Notes: a model not told the origin generated them from the sequence alone. DNA of 64,000 nucleotides from Phocaeicola faecicola (GCF_013618865.1 NZ_JABSOE010000001.1:94503-158502); one strand, 5' to 3'; positions 19,901-28,140 are shown, numbered from the stretch's first letter. Numbers and translations are program-made.

Positions 19901-19954
19901 CAGCAACCAGCTCAGCGCCTTGTTCTGAAGAAAGAATTTTGCAATTTGTTTCAT
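16922..19954 (-). CDS. RND-family efflux transporter permease (AcrB-like)
   Basis: A 1010-residue inner-membrane pump with the RND layout: TM1 at about 10-30, a large periplasmic loop, TM2-6 at about 335-480, a second loop, and TM8-12 near the end. TM4 contains GMLVDNAIVVYDAALVNMQRG with the conserved proton-relay aspartate; the second TM4 Asp of AcrB (DD pair) is not present as a pair, as in many HAE2-like members. The C-terminal cluster has GLLGMIIKNVIVLLDE and TVSRARPVLMAALTTVFGSV. It exports hydrophobic compounds using the proton gradient. Its partners are the adaptor (upstream) and the channel (downstream). Confidence 0.95.
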   Translation of the reverse strand: MKQIAKFFLQNKALSWLLLTLILLGGIYSYINMGKLEDAPFTIKQALVTTTYPGASALEVQQQVTDVLEESIQSLGELYYLKSDNRAGLSKITVYVKKEIRAKDMQQLWDKLRRKVNDVQSKLPAGAGPSVVNDDFGDVLGVFYGLSSESRTYRELEDQAKEIKNELLAVEDVARIELFGIQNRSIEVTVNPGMLSQTGVTLADIASAFEKQNKIVDAGGMETASLRLRIEAEGSFSSLQEIENLTVVSKDGGYFRLGEIADVCESYVHPARNLMKINGVPAVGIAISTVADGNVVDMAERVAQHVDALNERMPEGFRLTPIYDQGHESAVANDGFVLNLIVSVLTVVGVLLGFIGLKNGFLIGSGLIFSIFGTLIYMQATGIALQRMSLAAIIIAMGMLVDNAIVVYDAALVNMQRGMRKRVAILSAVSSTAMPLLGATLIAVLAFLPVYLSPHITGELLSTLFIVIAVSLLLSWILAISQNIFFVQEFVRRPRPEELKGELFQGKYYDLFRKALKTTIRKKYTIVGAMVLLLVCAGMGFRFIPQRFTPLLNKQYFTIDMWLPEGTRIEKTEKQVAELAAYLQNQPGVKQVTTFTGQTPPRYYLSNAAYGPQPNHAQCLIETETPEISRQLQEQLQQEIATLQPDGMIRINSFEINSVPQALIEARFCGDDPAVLDSLTQIAIDIMRKNPKVMNARNEWGNTAMMIEAGYDPIKAGKVNIGRNDMMTAVKSLTDGTAIGTYRDGDKKVPVLLHTPGYEDWNLDNLKDLQIWNGKQSAPLAQVTGEIRTGWEYPLVRTYNRKLSMAAQCDVQPGYTMKEVHGEIRKEVEQIQLPEGYTFFWDSQYKDQKEAMQALTQYFPLAILLLILILVGLFGNFRQPLIIFLILPLSLIGMVFGLLVTGFEFGFFCIAGWLGLLGMIIKNVIVLLDETNIQLRAGATPQQAIIEATVSRARPVLMAALTTVFGSVPLLFDIVFGGMAATIVFGLTFATLLTLFVTPALYAVFYRIKI

Positions 19955-19975
19955 GATTTTCTTCCGGATAAAGGG

Positions 19976-21007
19976 TTAAAAACTGATCGGGTCATTCTCT
20001 GAAAGCTGACTGATACGGGAAGCTGCGATGCGGTCGCCCGGTTTCAGTCCGGCAGTCACTTCTACACGGTTGTTCTTTTCGATGTTACCCAGTCGGACCG
20101 GAACCTGCGTCACTGTCCGGTCGTCCCTTACCTGCCATACGAACGTACCTTTCTCCGGAGTGTATCCTACAGCCGTCTGAGGAATGAATACGGAAGTTTT
20201 CGGGTATAGGATAGATGAATTGTGCAAAGAGGGACTTCCGCTCATTCCTCCTAACAGACTGTAGTCTTGATTATCAATGATAGCTGTATAACGATAAGAA
20301 AGATTGTTTTCGGTCACACTCTGGGTCAGAAAGACCTCCGACGGCTCATAGTCGCGGTTGCCCGTCATGTGAAAGCGGATGCGGCAGTCCACCGAATCCG
20401 GCTGTTCCTTGATTCTTCCAGCCATGTCTTCGGTCAGGTATACCTCCGCCTTGATCCGGGAAATATCAATGAAACTGACCACCGGCGAAGAAGCCTTCAC
20501 ATCCTGGAAGCGCTCGATGAACACCTGCTGCACATACCCGTCGAAAGGAGCGGTCAGCCGTGTATCATTCAGTTCATTCACCGCCGTCTGATAGTCCGCT
20601 TTTGCCTTTTCATAATTCGCCTTTGCCTGCTCGTAGTTGGTTGCAGAGATATTATCTTTCTGATAAAGGTTTGAGATGCGGGCATAGTCGTTCTTGGCCT
20701 GTTCGAAAATGGCCTCTGTCCGTTCCTTGCGTATCACAAAATCGCGGTTGTCAATCTCGGCAATCACCTGCCCCTTGCGGAAAAACTGTCCGCTCTGCAC
20801 CTTGAACTCATACACCGGTCCGCTGACACGGAACGACAGGTTGGTAGTGCGGTAAGGCTGTGAGATAAACGAATAACTCCTTTCGCCATTGAAGTCTCCA
20901 GCCTGAGCCTCAACGGTCTGTATGGGTATAACCTCTTTTACCTTTTCTTCTTTTGGACCGCACGCTACGAGGCCGCAGCATGCTCCGATCAATAATACCT
21001 TTTTCAT
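19976..21007 (-). CDS. RND efflux periplasmic adaptor (membrane fusion protein), lipoprotein
   Basis: A 343-residue adaptor with a lipobox (CGLVAC, Cys16). Then follow the lipoyl half-motif SGPVYEFKVQSGQFFRKGQ, a helical hairpin (residues about 95-150, rich in Ala/Lys/Glu), the second half-motif LTAPFDGYVQQVFIERFQDV, and a beta-barrel/membrane-proximal domain. It links the pump to the TolC-like channel. The frame is open for a further 150 codons upstream, but that part lies beyond the promoter and overlaps unrelated sequence. It is the first gene of the five-gene operon. Confidence 0.93.
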   Translation of the reverse strand: MKKVLLIGACCGLVACGPKEEKVKEVIPIQTVEAQAGDFNGERSYSFISQPYRTTNLSFRVSGPVYEFKVQSGQFFRKGQVIAEIDNRDFVIRKERTEAIFEQAKNDYARISNLYQKDNISATNYEQAKANYEKAKADYQTAVNELNDTRLTAPFDGYVQQVFIERFQDVKASSPVVSFIDISRIKAEVYLTEDMAGRIKEQPDSVDCRIRFHMTGNRDYEPSEVFLTQSVTENNLSYRYTAIIDNQDYSLLGGMSGSPSLHNSSILYPKTSVFIPQTAVGYTPEKGTFVWQVRDDRTVTQVPVRLGNIEKNNRVEVTAGLKPGDRIAASRISQLSENDPISF

Positions 21008-21031
21008 ACGCTTCTTTCTGTTTGATGTACA

Positions 21032-21039
21032 CAAAGGTA
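21032..21039 (-). promoter_or_regulatory. -7 element of the efflux operon
   Basis: TACCTTTG on the minus strand (TAnnTTTG), 25 nt before the adaptor start, with TTTCG 21 nt upstream as a partial -33 element. It settles the choice of start for the adaptor. Confidence 0.6.
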
Positions 21040-21141
21040 GGTTTTCCTTTCTGCCGGGTGCGAAATACTTTTCCGAAGTGTCAGATTCCTCTACCCAACC
21101 GTATAAAGTGCCGGCTGTAGCTGAAAACCTGTGCGGGAGTA

Positions 21142-21171
21142 TTTGATTTTCAAAGTTTTTTCTTATCTTCG
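21142..21171 (+). promoter_or_regulatory. Probable promoter of the guanine deaminase gene
   Basis: TTTG, 18 nt, then TATCTTCG (one mismatch to TAnnTTTG), leaving a leader of about 100 nt before the start codon. Confidence 0.4.
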
Positions 21172-21275
21172 TATATGGGTTGTCAGGACCGGACGCCCCT
21201 GTGTCCGGCGAAGTGGAAAGTAATTCCGACAGCGGCTGAGACCCGGTAATTTCTATTAATAAAATTAGACTGACT

Positions 21276-21743
21276 ATGACAAAAGAAGAGTTGATGCGCA
21301 AGGCCATTGAACTTTCGGTACAGAATGTAGCCGAAGGCGGCGGACCGTTCGGAGCAGTCATTGCCCGCAACGGTGAGATTATAGCGATGGGGGTGAACCG
21401 TGTGACTCCCGACTGTGACCCTACGGCACATGCCGAAGTGAGTGCCATTCGGACTGCCGCCAAGGTGCTGGGTACCTTTGATCTGAGCGGATGTGAAATC
21501 TATACCTCTTGCGAGCCCTGTCCGATGTGCCTGGGAGCCATCTATTGGGCGCACCTGGACCGTATGTATTATGGAAACAACAAGCACGATGCGGCTGCCA
21601 TCGGTTTCGACGATGCGTTTATTTACGAAGAATTGGATCTGAAACCGGAAGACCGGAAGCTGAAATCGGAAGCCTTGTTGCCCGAAGAGGCCATCAAGGC
21701 CTTCCGCGACTGGAGTGCGAAGGAAGATAAGGTAGAATACTGA
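21276..21743 (+). CDS. guaD: Guanine deaminase-like nucleoside/base deaminase
   Basis: A 155-residue zinc-dependent deaminase of the CDA fold. The zinc ligands and catalytic Glu are visible in DPTAHAEVSAIR (HAE) and SCEPCPMCLGAIYWA (PCxxC). Length, GGPFGAVI, KVLGTFDL, FDDAFIYEE and the C-terminal VEY match Bacillus subtilis GuaD closely, including the C-terminal segment that in GuaD completes the partner subunit's active site. The likely reaction is guanine to xanthine and ammonia. The alternative is a TadA-like tRNA adenosine deaminase, but those lack this C-terminus. Confidence 0.85.
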   Translation: MTKEELMRKAIELSVQNVAEGGGPFGAVIARNGEIIAMGVNRVTPDCDPTAHAEVSAIRTAAKVLGTFDLSGCEIYTSCEPCPMCLGAIYWAHLDRMYYGNNKHDAAAIGFDDAFIYEELDLKPEDRKLKSEALLPEEAIKAFRDWSAKEDKVEY

Positions 21744-21857
21744 TGCCTTTTCTCCGTCTGCGGTGAGGCCACAGTACCGGTTGGTCGGCTGTCACCGTTC
21801 CGTTTGTAAAGATAAATCCGGGAAACCGTTCGGACCGGTTATTCCTTCTGGATAAAG

Positions 21858-21906
21858 AAAAATCCATGGCAACTGCCTTCAGACAGTCTGTCATGGATTT
21901 TTTATT
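21858..21906. terminator. Terminator between guaD and the NUDIX gene
   Basis: AAAATCCATG / CATGGATTTT hairpin followed by a T run on the plus strand; the A run on the other side allows use by the convergent NUDIX gene too. Confidence 0.75.
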
Positions 21907-21946
21907 GTTTCTACGATTCATGCACGTTTCCGCAGTATTGCCGGAA

Positions 21947-22444
21947 TCAGAAGCCCAGGCGCTTGAACTCCTGTTCGAAATTCGGAGTGAAGACACCCTT
22001 TCCCAGGTTCTCCCTGATTTCCTCCAACGGCCAGAAACGCCCTCCGTCCAGTTCGTCACTGGGAGCAACCGGACCGTCATACTGGGTACGGAAACAGAAC
22101 ACCAGTTCCTTTTCCCTTTCCGATTCAAATACATAATGCGTCAGCTGAGTAGGCTCGTAATCCGTAATTCCCAGTTCCTCACGCACCTCCCGTTTCAGGG
22201 CCATATCCACACTCTCACCCAGGTCTACATGACCTCCTACGGCCGTATCCCATTTTCCAGGCTGAATATCCTTCCATTCCGGACGCTTCTGCAGGTACAG
22301 TTCCCCCTTGCTGTTGAACACATGCAGGTGCACTACCGGATGAAGCAGCTTGCTGCCTCCGTGACACTCCCCGCGACTTGCCGCTCCCGTAATATTACCC
22401 TCTTCATCCACTACCGGAAACATTTCCTCTTGATTATCTGTCAT
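21947..22444 (-). CDS. NUDIX hydrolase (IPP isomerase-like subgroup)
   Basis: A 165-residue NUDIX protein with the full Nudix box GGHVDLGESVDMALKREVREELGI. The N-terminal EMFPVVDEEGNITGAASRGE, followed by HPVVHLHVFNSKGELYLQKR, is typical of the Idi-like/YfcD NUDIX subgroup. It would hydrolyse a nucleoside-diphosphate-type substrate; which one is unknown. Three in-frame ATGs lie close together; the third was chosen because the family usually starts just before the VVDEEG segment. Confidence 0.87.
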   Translation of the reverse strand: MTDNQEEMFPVVDEEGNITGAASRGECHGGSKLLHPVVHLHVFNSKGELYLQKRPEWKDIQPGKWDTAVGGHVDLGESVDMALKREVREELGITDYEPTQLTHYVFESEREKELVFCFRTQYDGPVAPSDELDGGRFWPLEEIRENLGKGVFTPNFEQEFKRLGF

Positions 22445-22472
22445 CATTTCCAACATGTTTTTTACTGATACA

Positions 22473-22529
22473 AGAAAAGCGAAGAACAGTGATAACCTCC
22501 CAGGGGGAGACTGCCACACGTTCTTCGCT
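22473..22529 (-). terminator. Hairpin terminator after the DUF349 gene
   Basis: AGCGAAGAAC and its complement enclose a loop with a further CCTCCC/GGGGG pairing; on the minus strand a TTTTCTT stretch follows. It lies between DUF349 and NUDIX. Confidence 0.6.
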
Positions 22530-22566
22530 ATCCCTTAACTAAACAATACAATATGCAGTCAAATAC

Positions 22567-24372
22567 TTATTTTTCTTCCAGTTTCTCATCAATTGCCGCA
22601 ATCTTCTTCAGCACCAGTTCCATATCTCCCTTCAGACGTTCAATCTTCCGGTTGATTTCAATCACCAGCGTATTTCCCTTCTTCGAAGCCGAGTTCAGGA
22701 AGCCCAGGTTGTTCTCATATGTCTGAATGTCATTCTTCAATCCCTCGTACGTCCGCACCAGTTTTTCACGGTCGCGATACAGATTGTCTCCCTTGCCCAG
22801 TTTGGACTTGAAGCTGTTCAGTTTCTTTTCTGAAGCCGAGATATTCAGCTTGCCGAACAGTTTGTCCACCAGTCCGTGGAACTCGTTGTACAGACGGTCC
22901 TTTTCCTTGAAAGGCACATGTCCCGTGTTGTTCCACTCCTTGATCAGGTTGCGGGTAGTCTCTGCAGTAGCCTCATCCGTAGTGCCCGAAGCATCCAGGG
23001 CAGCCAGTTGCTTGATAATCTCTTCCTTCTTTGCCAGGTTGTCCACTTCTACCGAACGCTGTGAAGAAGTCGCCTTGTTCTTCTGTGCGAAGAAATAGTC
23101 GCAAGCTCCGATGAAGCGTTTCCATACCGCATCCGAATGTTTCTTGGCCACCGGACCGATGGTCTTCCATTCCTTCTGCAGCTTGGTCAATATCTCACCC
23201 GTTTCCTTCCAGTCGGTACTGTCTTTCAGTGCCTCAGCCTTTTCGCAAAGTGCCTTTTTCTTCTCCAGGTTCTCGGCCATGTTTTCCTTCACCGATTTGA
23301 AGAAAGCCGCTTTTCTTCTGAAGAACTCATCACAGGCAGCCCGGAAACGTTCGAATATCTTCACGTTCATTTTCTGCGGAGCATAACCGATGGTCTTCCA
23401 TTTGGCCTGCAGGGCCAGGATTTCCTGTGTCTTGTCTTCCCAGTCGGCAAATGTCTTGAACGTATCGTATTCCATGGCTTCCGCAATTTCGCAGATAACG
23501 GTCTTCTGGTCCAGATTATGCTGTTCTTTTTCCTTCAGTTCCTCGAAGTGCTGCTGATGACGGCGGTTGACCAGGGTAGAAGCTACCTTGAAGCGTGCCC
23601 AGATGCTTTCGCGCAATTCCTTGGCCACCGGTCCGATGTTCCGGAACTCCTGGTGCAGTTTCTGCAACTGATGGAAGGCAGACACCACATCCGGTTCCTC
23701 GGTCAGCTTTTCGGCTGCCTCACACAGGCGGTTTTTCTGTTCCAGGTTCTTCTTGAAATCGTATTCGCGGAACTCGTTGTTCAGTTTCACCATGTCGTAG
23801 AACTTTTCGGTATACAACTGATACGTTTTCCACAGTTCGTTGACCTTGCCTACCGGAATCTGCTTGATTTCATTCCAGTCCTGCTGCAACTGCTTGAATT
23901 CGTTGTAAATCTTTCCCGTATCCTCCGTGTTGTCGATCAAGGCCTTCATCTTCTCCAGAATGTCCAGTTTTTTCTGCAGGTTTTCCTCTTTTTCCTGCTC
24001 CTGTTCGGCAGCCATCTTGCTCCGTTTTTCCTTGATGACGGCCATCACTTCCTTGAACGTATTTTCTTTGTCATCTTTTACAGGAGTAAACTCATCCGGA
24101 TTTCCACCCTCGTCAATGAACGCTTTGCGTGCGGCCTCTTGCTCTGCCTTGTGCAGTTTGTAAAAGGTCTGTTTAAGTAAGTCTATTTCCTGTTTATCTG
24201 CCTGGCAAGGATCCAGACTGATTTCTTGCAAGCGTATTATGACCTCTTCTTTTGTTTGCTTAGGTACATAGCTACTGGTGTTCTCAGTAGTGCCGGCAGT
24301 AGGAACTGAAACTTCAGACTCGTTCATGGCTGTAGCTTCGGTTAATGGGCGGTTTGTTTCATTTACTTCCAT
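22567..24372 (-). CDS. DUF349 domain-containing protein
   Basis: A 601-residue, highly charged, helical protein made of repeated DUF349 units of about 70 residues. The repeat signature, W-K-x-I-G/P-x-x-K/V with a following R/F-x-x-A-C-D-x-F-F, is visible in LQAKWKTIGYAPQKMNVKIF, RAACDEFFRRKAAFF, LQKEWKTIGPVAKKHSD and GACDYFFAQK. A low-complexity acidic/polar N-terminus precedes the repeats. Function unknown; homologues are cytosolic and common in Bacteroidetes. It stands alone between two intergenic hairpin regions. Confidence 0.88.
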   Translation of the reverse strand: MEVNETNRPLTEATAMNESEVSVPTAGTTENTSSYVPKQTKEEVIIRLQEISLDPCQADKQEIDLLKQTFYKLHKAEQEAARKAFIDEGGNPDEFTPVKDDKENTFKEVMAVIKEKRSKMAAEQEQEKEENLQKKLDILEKMKALIDNTEDTGKIYNEFKQLQQDWNEIKQIPVGKVNELWKTYQLYTEKFYDMVKLNNEFREYDFKKNLEQKNRLCEAAEKLTEEPDVVSAFHQLQKLHQEFRNIGPVAKELRESIWARFKVASTLVNRRHQQHFEELKEKEQHNLDQKTVICEIAEAMEYDTFKTFADWEDKTQEILALQAKWKTIGYAPQKMNVKIFERFRAACDEFFRRKAAFFKSVKENMAENLEKKKALCEKAEALKDSTDWKETGEILTKLQKEWKTIGPVAKKHSDAVWKRFIGACDYFFAQKNKATSSQRSVEVDNLAKKEEIIKQLAALDASGTTDEATAETTRNLIKEWNNTGHVPFKEKDRLYNEFHGLVDKLFGKLNISASEKKLNSFKSKLGKGDNLYRDREKLVRTYEGLKNDIQTYENNLGFLNSASKKGNTLVIEINRKIERLKGDMELVLKKIAAIDEKLEEK

Positions 24373-24701
24373 CGTATGTAGATTTTAAAGAATAATATTT
24401 TTATTAACAGGCTTTTATATCGGATAAGGAAGGGGATTATCAGGATGTCATGCTCAACTTTCTTGTTCGATATAGTATCTTGATTATATTCAATAGATAC
24501 AAATTAAAGGAATAAAATCTGATTTTCATATTTTTTTGCCAATTTTTTTTCCTTTTAGGTTTCATATTTTTATCCGTGGAGGAATTTGCTTTCGGCTCAG
24601 GGAGTTTTTGTCTGCCGGGCGGGGAAAGAAAGAAAAACGGATAAAGGAAAAGATGTGGAAGAACGCCCTGAGGTTCTGTGGAGAACGGTTTTTTAAACGG
24701 A

Positions 24702-24783
24702 AACCCGGGCTGCAAGGTCGGACAACCTTGCAGCCCGGGTCATACGACCCGCGTACGGAGGTTGTACGACTTCCGTACGCGGG
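24702..24783. repeat. Two tandem strong palindromes with an overlapping third
   Basis: The first palindrome has 16-nt perfect arms (ACCCGGGCTGCAAGGT) around a 7-nt loop. The second has arms CCCGCGTACGGA/TCCGTACGCGGG and continues to the centre with G:T pairs. Between them GGGTC-ATAC-GACCC can pair instead of either. No T run follows on the minus strand. The rest of the 440-nt gap between mgtE and DUF349 is A+T rich and holds no gene I can support. Confidence 0.7.
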
Positions 24784-24812
24784 GTAAAGTATCTGTCGTC
24801 AGGCGTATCTGA

Positions 24813-26153
24813 TTACGAAAGCAGCACGGTAATTCCCATATACATAAGCATACCGATAATGTCATTGGTAATGGCGATAAACGGACCGGTCGCAATGGCC
24901 GGGTCGATTTTCAGCTTCTCGAGCGTCATGGGCACCAGTGTACCGAAGATGGAGGCAAACATCACCACGGCAAACAGACTGATGGAAACCGAATAGCTGA
25001 CCGTTGCGTGTGCGCCGAAACGGATGAAGTTGTAAATGTAAACCAGCATGGAAATGATGGTGGCATTGATCAGGGCTACCACCGATTCCTTCATGACCTG
25101 CTGCAGGGTGTTTCCGGCATCGAGCGAACTGTTGGCCAGTCCCTGTACCACCAGGGCCGACGACTGGGTTCCCACGTTTCCTCCCGTACCACCGATCAGC
25201 GGAATGTACAGTGCCATCTCCGGGTGCGCCGCGAAAGTAGCATCGAAGTTGCCCAGAATCATGGAGTTTCCGATACCTCCCAGCATACCGATGAGCAGCC
25301 AGGGCAGGCGGGCGGTGGTCTGACGGAACACGTTATCGTGCGATTCAACGTCCTGTGACAAACCCGAAGCCAACTGGTAGTCGCGTTCGGCCTGTTCACG
25401 TACCTCGTCCATCACGTCGTCTACCGTGATACGTCCCACCAGGCGGCCGATGCTGTCCACTACCGGAACGGCCACCAAGTCGTATTTCTCGATAATCTGA
25501 ACCACCTCTTCCAGTTCGGTATCCACGTGTACCGATATCGGGTCCTTCTTCATCACGTGCTTCACCTTCGAAACCGACGGACTGGTAATCATCTTCTTCA
25601 GCGGAAATACGCCCCGCAGACGCTCGTCGTCATCCACCACATACACGTAGTAGATCTCGTCCATCTCCTCGGCCTGGATACGCATCTCGCGCAGACACTC
25701 GGGCATACTCCAGTTCTCGTTCACGATCACCATCTCCGTACCCATGATACCACCGGCCGTATCCTCGTCGTACTTCAGCAAGTCGACAATGTCTCCCGCC
25801 TGCTCGATGTCCTCGATGTGCGAAAGCACCTCTTCCTGCTTGTCTTCATCCATCTCACGGATAATGTCTACCGCATCGTCCGAATCCATGTAGTCCACAA
25901 ACCGCTTGGCGATGGTTTCCGACGGCAAAATATCCAGGAAGTTCTTTCGGGCGTCCTCGTCCATCTCAATCAGCACATCGGCCGCCTTCTCGTTGTCGAG
26001 CAGCAGGTAGATCGAACGGGCCTCCTCGGCATCCAGTTCATTACACAATTCGGCGATGTCGGCCGGGTGCATTCCTTCGAGCACCGTTTTCAGCTTTTCC
26101 GACTCCTTGTTCTCAATCAGTTCCGAAACATTCTTCAATACTTCATTTTCCAT
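24813..26153 (-). CDS. mgtE: Magnesium transporter MgtE
   Basis: A 446-residue MgtE-family channel. It shows an N-terminal MgtE_N helical domain (about 10-120, with LEGMHPADIAELCNELDAEE), two CBS domains (about 135-255, with VPVVDSIGRLVGRITVDDVMDEV), and five hydrophobic segments from about 275 to the end. The pore-region sequence GGTGGNVGTQSSALVVQGLA is present. It imports Mg2+ across the inner membrane and is gated by cytosolic Mg2+ through the acidic N and CBS domains. The ATG at MENEVLKN is preferred to one 15 codons upstream. It is downstream of rsmA. Confidence 0.94.
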   Translation of the reverse strand: MENEVLKNVSELIENKESEKLKTVLEGMHPADIAELCNELDAEEARSIYLLLDNEKAADVLIEMDEDARKNFLDILPSETIAKRFVDYMDSDDAVDIIREMDEDKQEEVLSHIEDIEQAGDIVDLLKYDEDTAGGIMGTEMVIVNENWSMPECLREMRIQAEEMDEIYYVYVVDDDERLRGVFPLKKMITSPSVSKVKHVMKKDPISVHVDTELEEVVQIIEKYDLVAVPVVDSIGRLVGRITVDDVMDEVREQAERDYQLASGLSQDVESHDNVFRQTTARLPWLLIGMLGGIGNSMILGNFDATFAAHPEMALYIPLIGGTGGNVGTQSSALVVQGLANSSLDAGNTLQQVMKESVVALINATIISMLVYIYNFIRFGAHATVSYSVSISLFAVVMFASIFGTLVPMTLEKLKIDPAIATGPFIAITNDIIGMLMYMGITVLLS

Positions 26154-26223
26154 ACTGATCCCGATATTTAAATGCATGCGGAAGCGTATCCGCAGCATGG
26201 TTTTTACTCAAATTTAAGACTGA

Positions 26224-27030
26224 TTATTGTTGCGCTGCATCCGCACTCTCTGCCAGTGCCTGCTCCACCCGGTTGGTCAGTTCGATGAAATCCTGTACCG
26301 ACAGCTGCTCCGGCCGCTTGTTGAAGATAGGGTCGGCACTGAGCGGATGATTCTTGTCGAGGATGGTCGAGATGGAGTTGCGCAGGGTCTTTCTCCGCTG
26401 GTTGAAAGTCGTTTTCACAATCTGCTTGAACAGCTTCTCGTTGCATCCCAGTTCCCGCGTCTCGTTGCGGGTCATGCGGATGACCGCACTTTTTACCTTG
26501 GGGGGAGGGTTGAACACGTGCTCATGCACCGTAAACAGGTACTCTACCCGGTACCATGCCTGTATCAGCACGCTCAGGATACCGTACGTCTTGCTTCCCG
26601 GTCCGGCAGCGATGCGTTCGGCCACCTCCTTCTGTATCATGCCCGTGCAGCAAGGTATCAGGTCCTTATAGTCCAGCATCTTGAAAAAAATCTGGCTGGA
26701 AATATTATATGGATAATTTCCCGTCAGTACGAAGGGCTTGCCGTCGAAAAGCTTCGACAGGTCCATCTTCAGGAAGTCCTGTTCGATGATGTGGTCTCCC
26801 AGCTGGGCGAAATGCTCACGCAGATAAGCCACCGATTCGAAGTCCAGTTCCACTACCTTGACCTCCCGCTGCTTGGGAATCAGGAACTGAGTGAGTACAC
26901 CCATCCCGGGTCCTACCTCCAGAATCGGCAGTTCCGGACAGCTGTCTACCGTATCGGCAATATCGCTTGCTACCTGCAAATCCTTTAAAAAATGCTGTCC
27001 CAAGAACTTTTTCGGTTTAACTAATTTCAT
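26224..27030 (-). CDS. rsmA: 16S rRNA dimethyladenosine transferase RsmA/KsgA
   Basis: A 268-residue SAM-dependent methyltransferase that dimethylates A1518 and A1519 of 16S rRNA late in 30S assembly. Visible are KFLGQHFLKD, the SAM-binding ILEVGPGMGVLTQFLI, VVELDFESV, the catalytic LTGNYPYNISSQI (NxPY) and the C-terminal QRRKTLRNSI. It is divergent from the flippase-like gene, and mgtE follows 70 nt downstream on the same strand. Confidence 0.95.
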   Translation of the reverse strand: MKLVKPKKFLGQHFLKDLQVASDIADTVDSCPELPILEVGPGMGVLTQFLIPKQREVKVVELDFESVAYLREHFAQLGDHIIEQDFLKMDLSKLFDGKPFVLTGNYPYNISSQIFFKMLDYKDLIPCCTGMIQKEVAERIAAGPGSKTYGILSVLIQAWYRVEYLFTVHEHVFNPPPKVKSAVIRMTRNETRELGCNEKLFKQIVKTTFNQRRKTLRNSISTILDKNHPLSADPIFNKRPEQLSVQDFIELTNRVEQALAESADAAQQ

Positions 27031-27080
27031 TCCTCAATGTATTTTCTTGATGTAAACTAAGATTTATTCGGGCAAGATAT

Positions 27081-27103
27081 TATCTTTGCATCGTGCAAAG
27101 TTA
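27081..27103. promoter_or_regulatory. Face-to-face overlapping promoters of rsmA and the flippase-like gene
   Basis: TATCTTTG on the plus strand and TAACTTTG on the minus strand (read as CAAAGTTA) form an inverted repeat CTTTGCA-TCG-TGCAAAG. Each would place its transcription start within or next to the -7 element of the other, so the two should compete for polymerase. Confidence 0.55.
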
Positions 27104-27132
27104 AGCATTAATCTTTAATAAATGATTAGGTT

Positions 27133-28140
27133 TTGGAACGAACTGATATAAAAAAACTGATGAGCAGGGCAATTCAGATTGCTTTTCCGCTATTATTGGG
27201 AAGCGCAATCCTGATATGGACTTATCATGGTTTTGACTTTGGGAGTATAGGGGAAGTACTCAGCGGGGGAATCAATTATTCGTGGATGTTGTTGTCGCTT
27301 TTTTTCGGTGTGCTGTCACACCTGCTCCGAGGGTGGCGCTGGCTGCTGGCTTTGGCTCCGCTGGATGAGCATCCGAAGGCCTCGAACAGCGTCTATGCCA
27401 TCTTTGTCTCTTATGCCGCCAATCTGGTGCTCCCTCGTGTGGGCGAGGTTTCCCGCTGCGGCATTCTGGCCAAATACAATGGGGTTTCTTTTTCGAAATC
27501 GCTGGGAACCGTCATTTCCGAACGGCTCATTGATACGGTGTGCGTGATGCTGATTACCCTGATGACACTGCTGCTGCAGTCGGGCACGTTCGCCACTTTC
27601 TTCCGGATTACGGGTACCGACGGGGCATTTTTCCTTCACCTGTTTACCTCTGTCAACTTTTATATTTCGGCGGTCTGCATTCTGGCGGTACTGATATTGG
27701 CGGTATGGCTCATAAGGCGGCTGGCTTTTTTCACCAAGGTGAAAGGAATCCTGCGGAACGTATGGCAGGGATGTCTGTCGCTGCGACGCCTGGATCATCC
27801 TTACCTGTATCTGTTTTATACACTAGGAATCTGGGTTTGCTACTTCCTGCATTTTTACCTCACCTTCTTCTGCTTCGGATTTTCCGAACACCTCGACTGG
27901 GTAGCGGGACTGGTGATTTTTGTGGTGGGAAGTATCGCCGTCATTGTTCCTACCCCCAACGGGGCCGGTCCGTGGCACTTTGCTGTCATCACCATGATGA
28001 TGATGTATGGCATCAGTAAAGAAGAAGCAGGAATATTTGCACTTTTAGTGCATGGTATTCAAACCTTTTTATTAATTTTGTTAGGGATATACGGTCTGGT
28101 GGCTCTGCCGCTGACCAACAAAAAGCAGAAAACGGCCTGA
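27133..28140 (+). CDS. Flippase-like membrane protein (LPG_synthase_TM / UPF0104 family)
   Basis: A 335-residue protein with about eight membrane segments. It has family features LSHLLRGWRWLLAL, YAANLVLPRVGEVSRCGILAKY and VPTPNGAGPWHFAVI, as in the transmembrane part of lysylphosphatidylglycerol synthases; the soluble synthase domain is missing. Such stand-alone forms are thought to move lipids or lipid-linked sugars across the membrane. The first in-frame start is a TTG; the ATG nine codons on (MSRAIQIAFPLLLG) is an alternative, giving 326 residues. The substrate is unknown. Confidence 0.85.
   Translation: MERTDIKKLMSRAIQIAFPLLLGSAILIWTYHGFDFGSIGEVLSGGINYSWMLLSLFFGVLSHLLRGWRWLLALAPLDEHPKASNSVYAIFVSYAANLVLPRVGEVSRCGILAKYNGVSFSKSLGTVISERLIDTVCVMLITLMTLLLQSGTFATFFRITGTDGAFFLHLFTSVNFYISAVCILAVLILAVWLIRRLAFFTKVKGILRNVWQGCLSLRRLDHPYLYLFYTLGIWVCYFLHFYLTFFCFGFSEHLDWVAGLVIFVVGSIAVIVPTPNGAGPWHFAVITMMMMYGISKEEAGIFALLVHGIQTFLLILLGIYGLVALPLTNKKQKTA

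Noticed and set aside
23137..24180. Plus-strand frame of 347 codons opposite DUF349
   Set aside because: Leu/Phe/Val-rich shadow of the highly charged repeat protein on the other strand.
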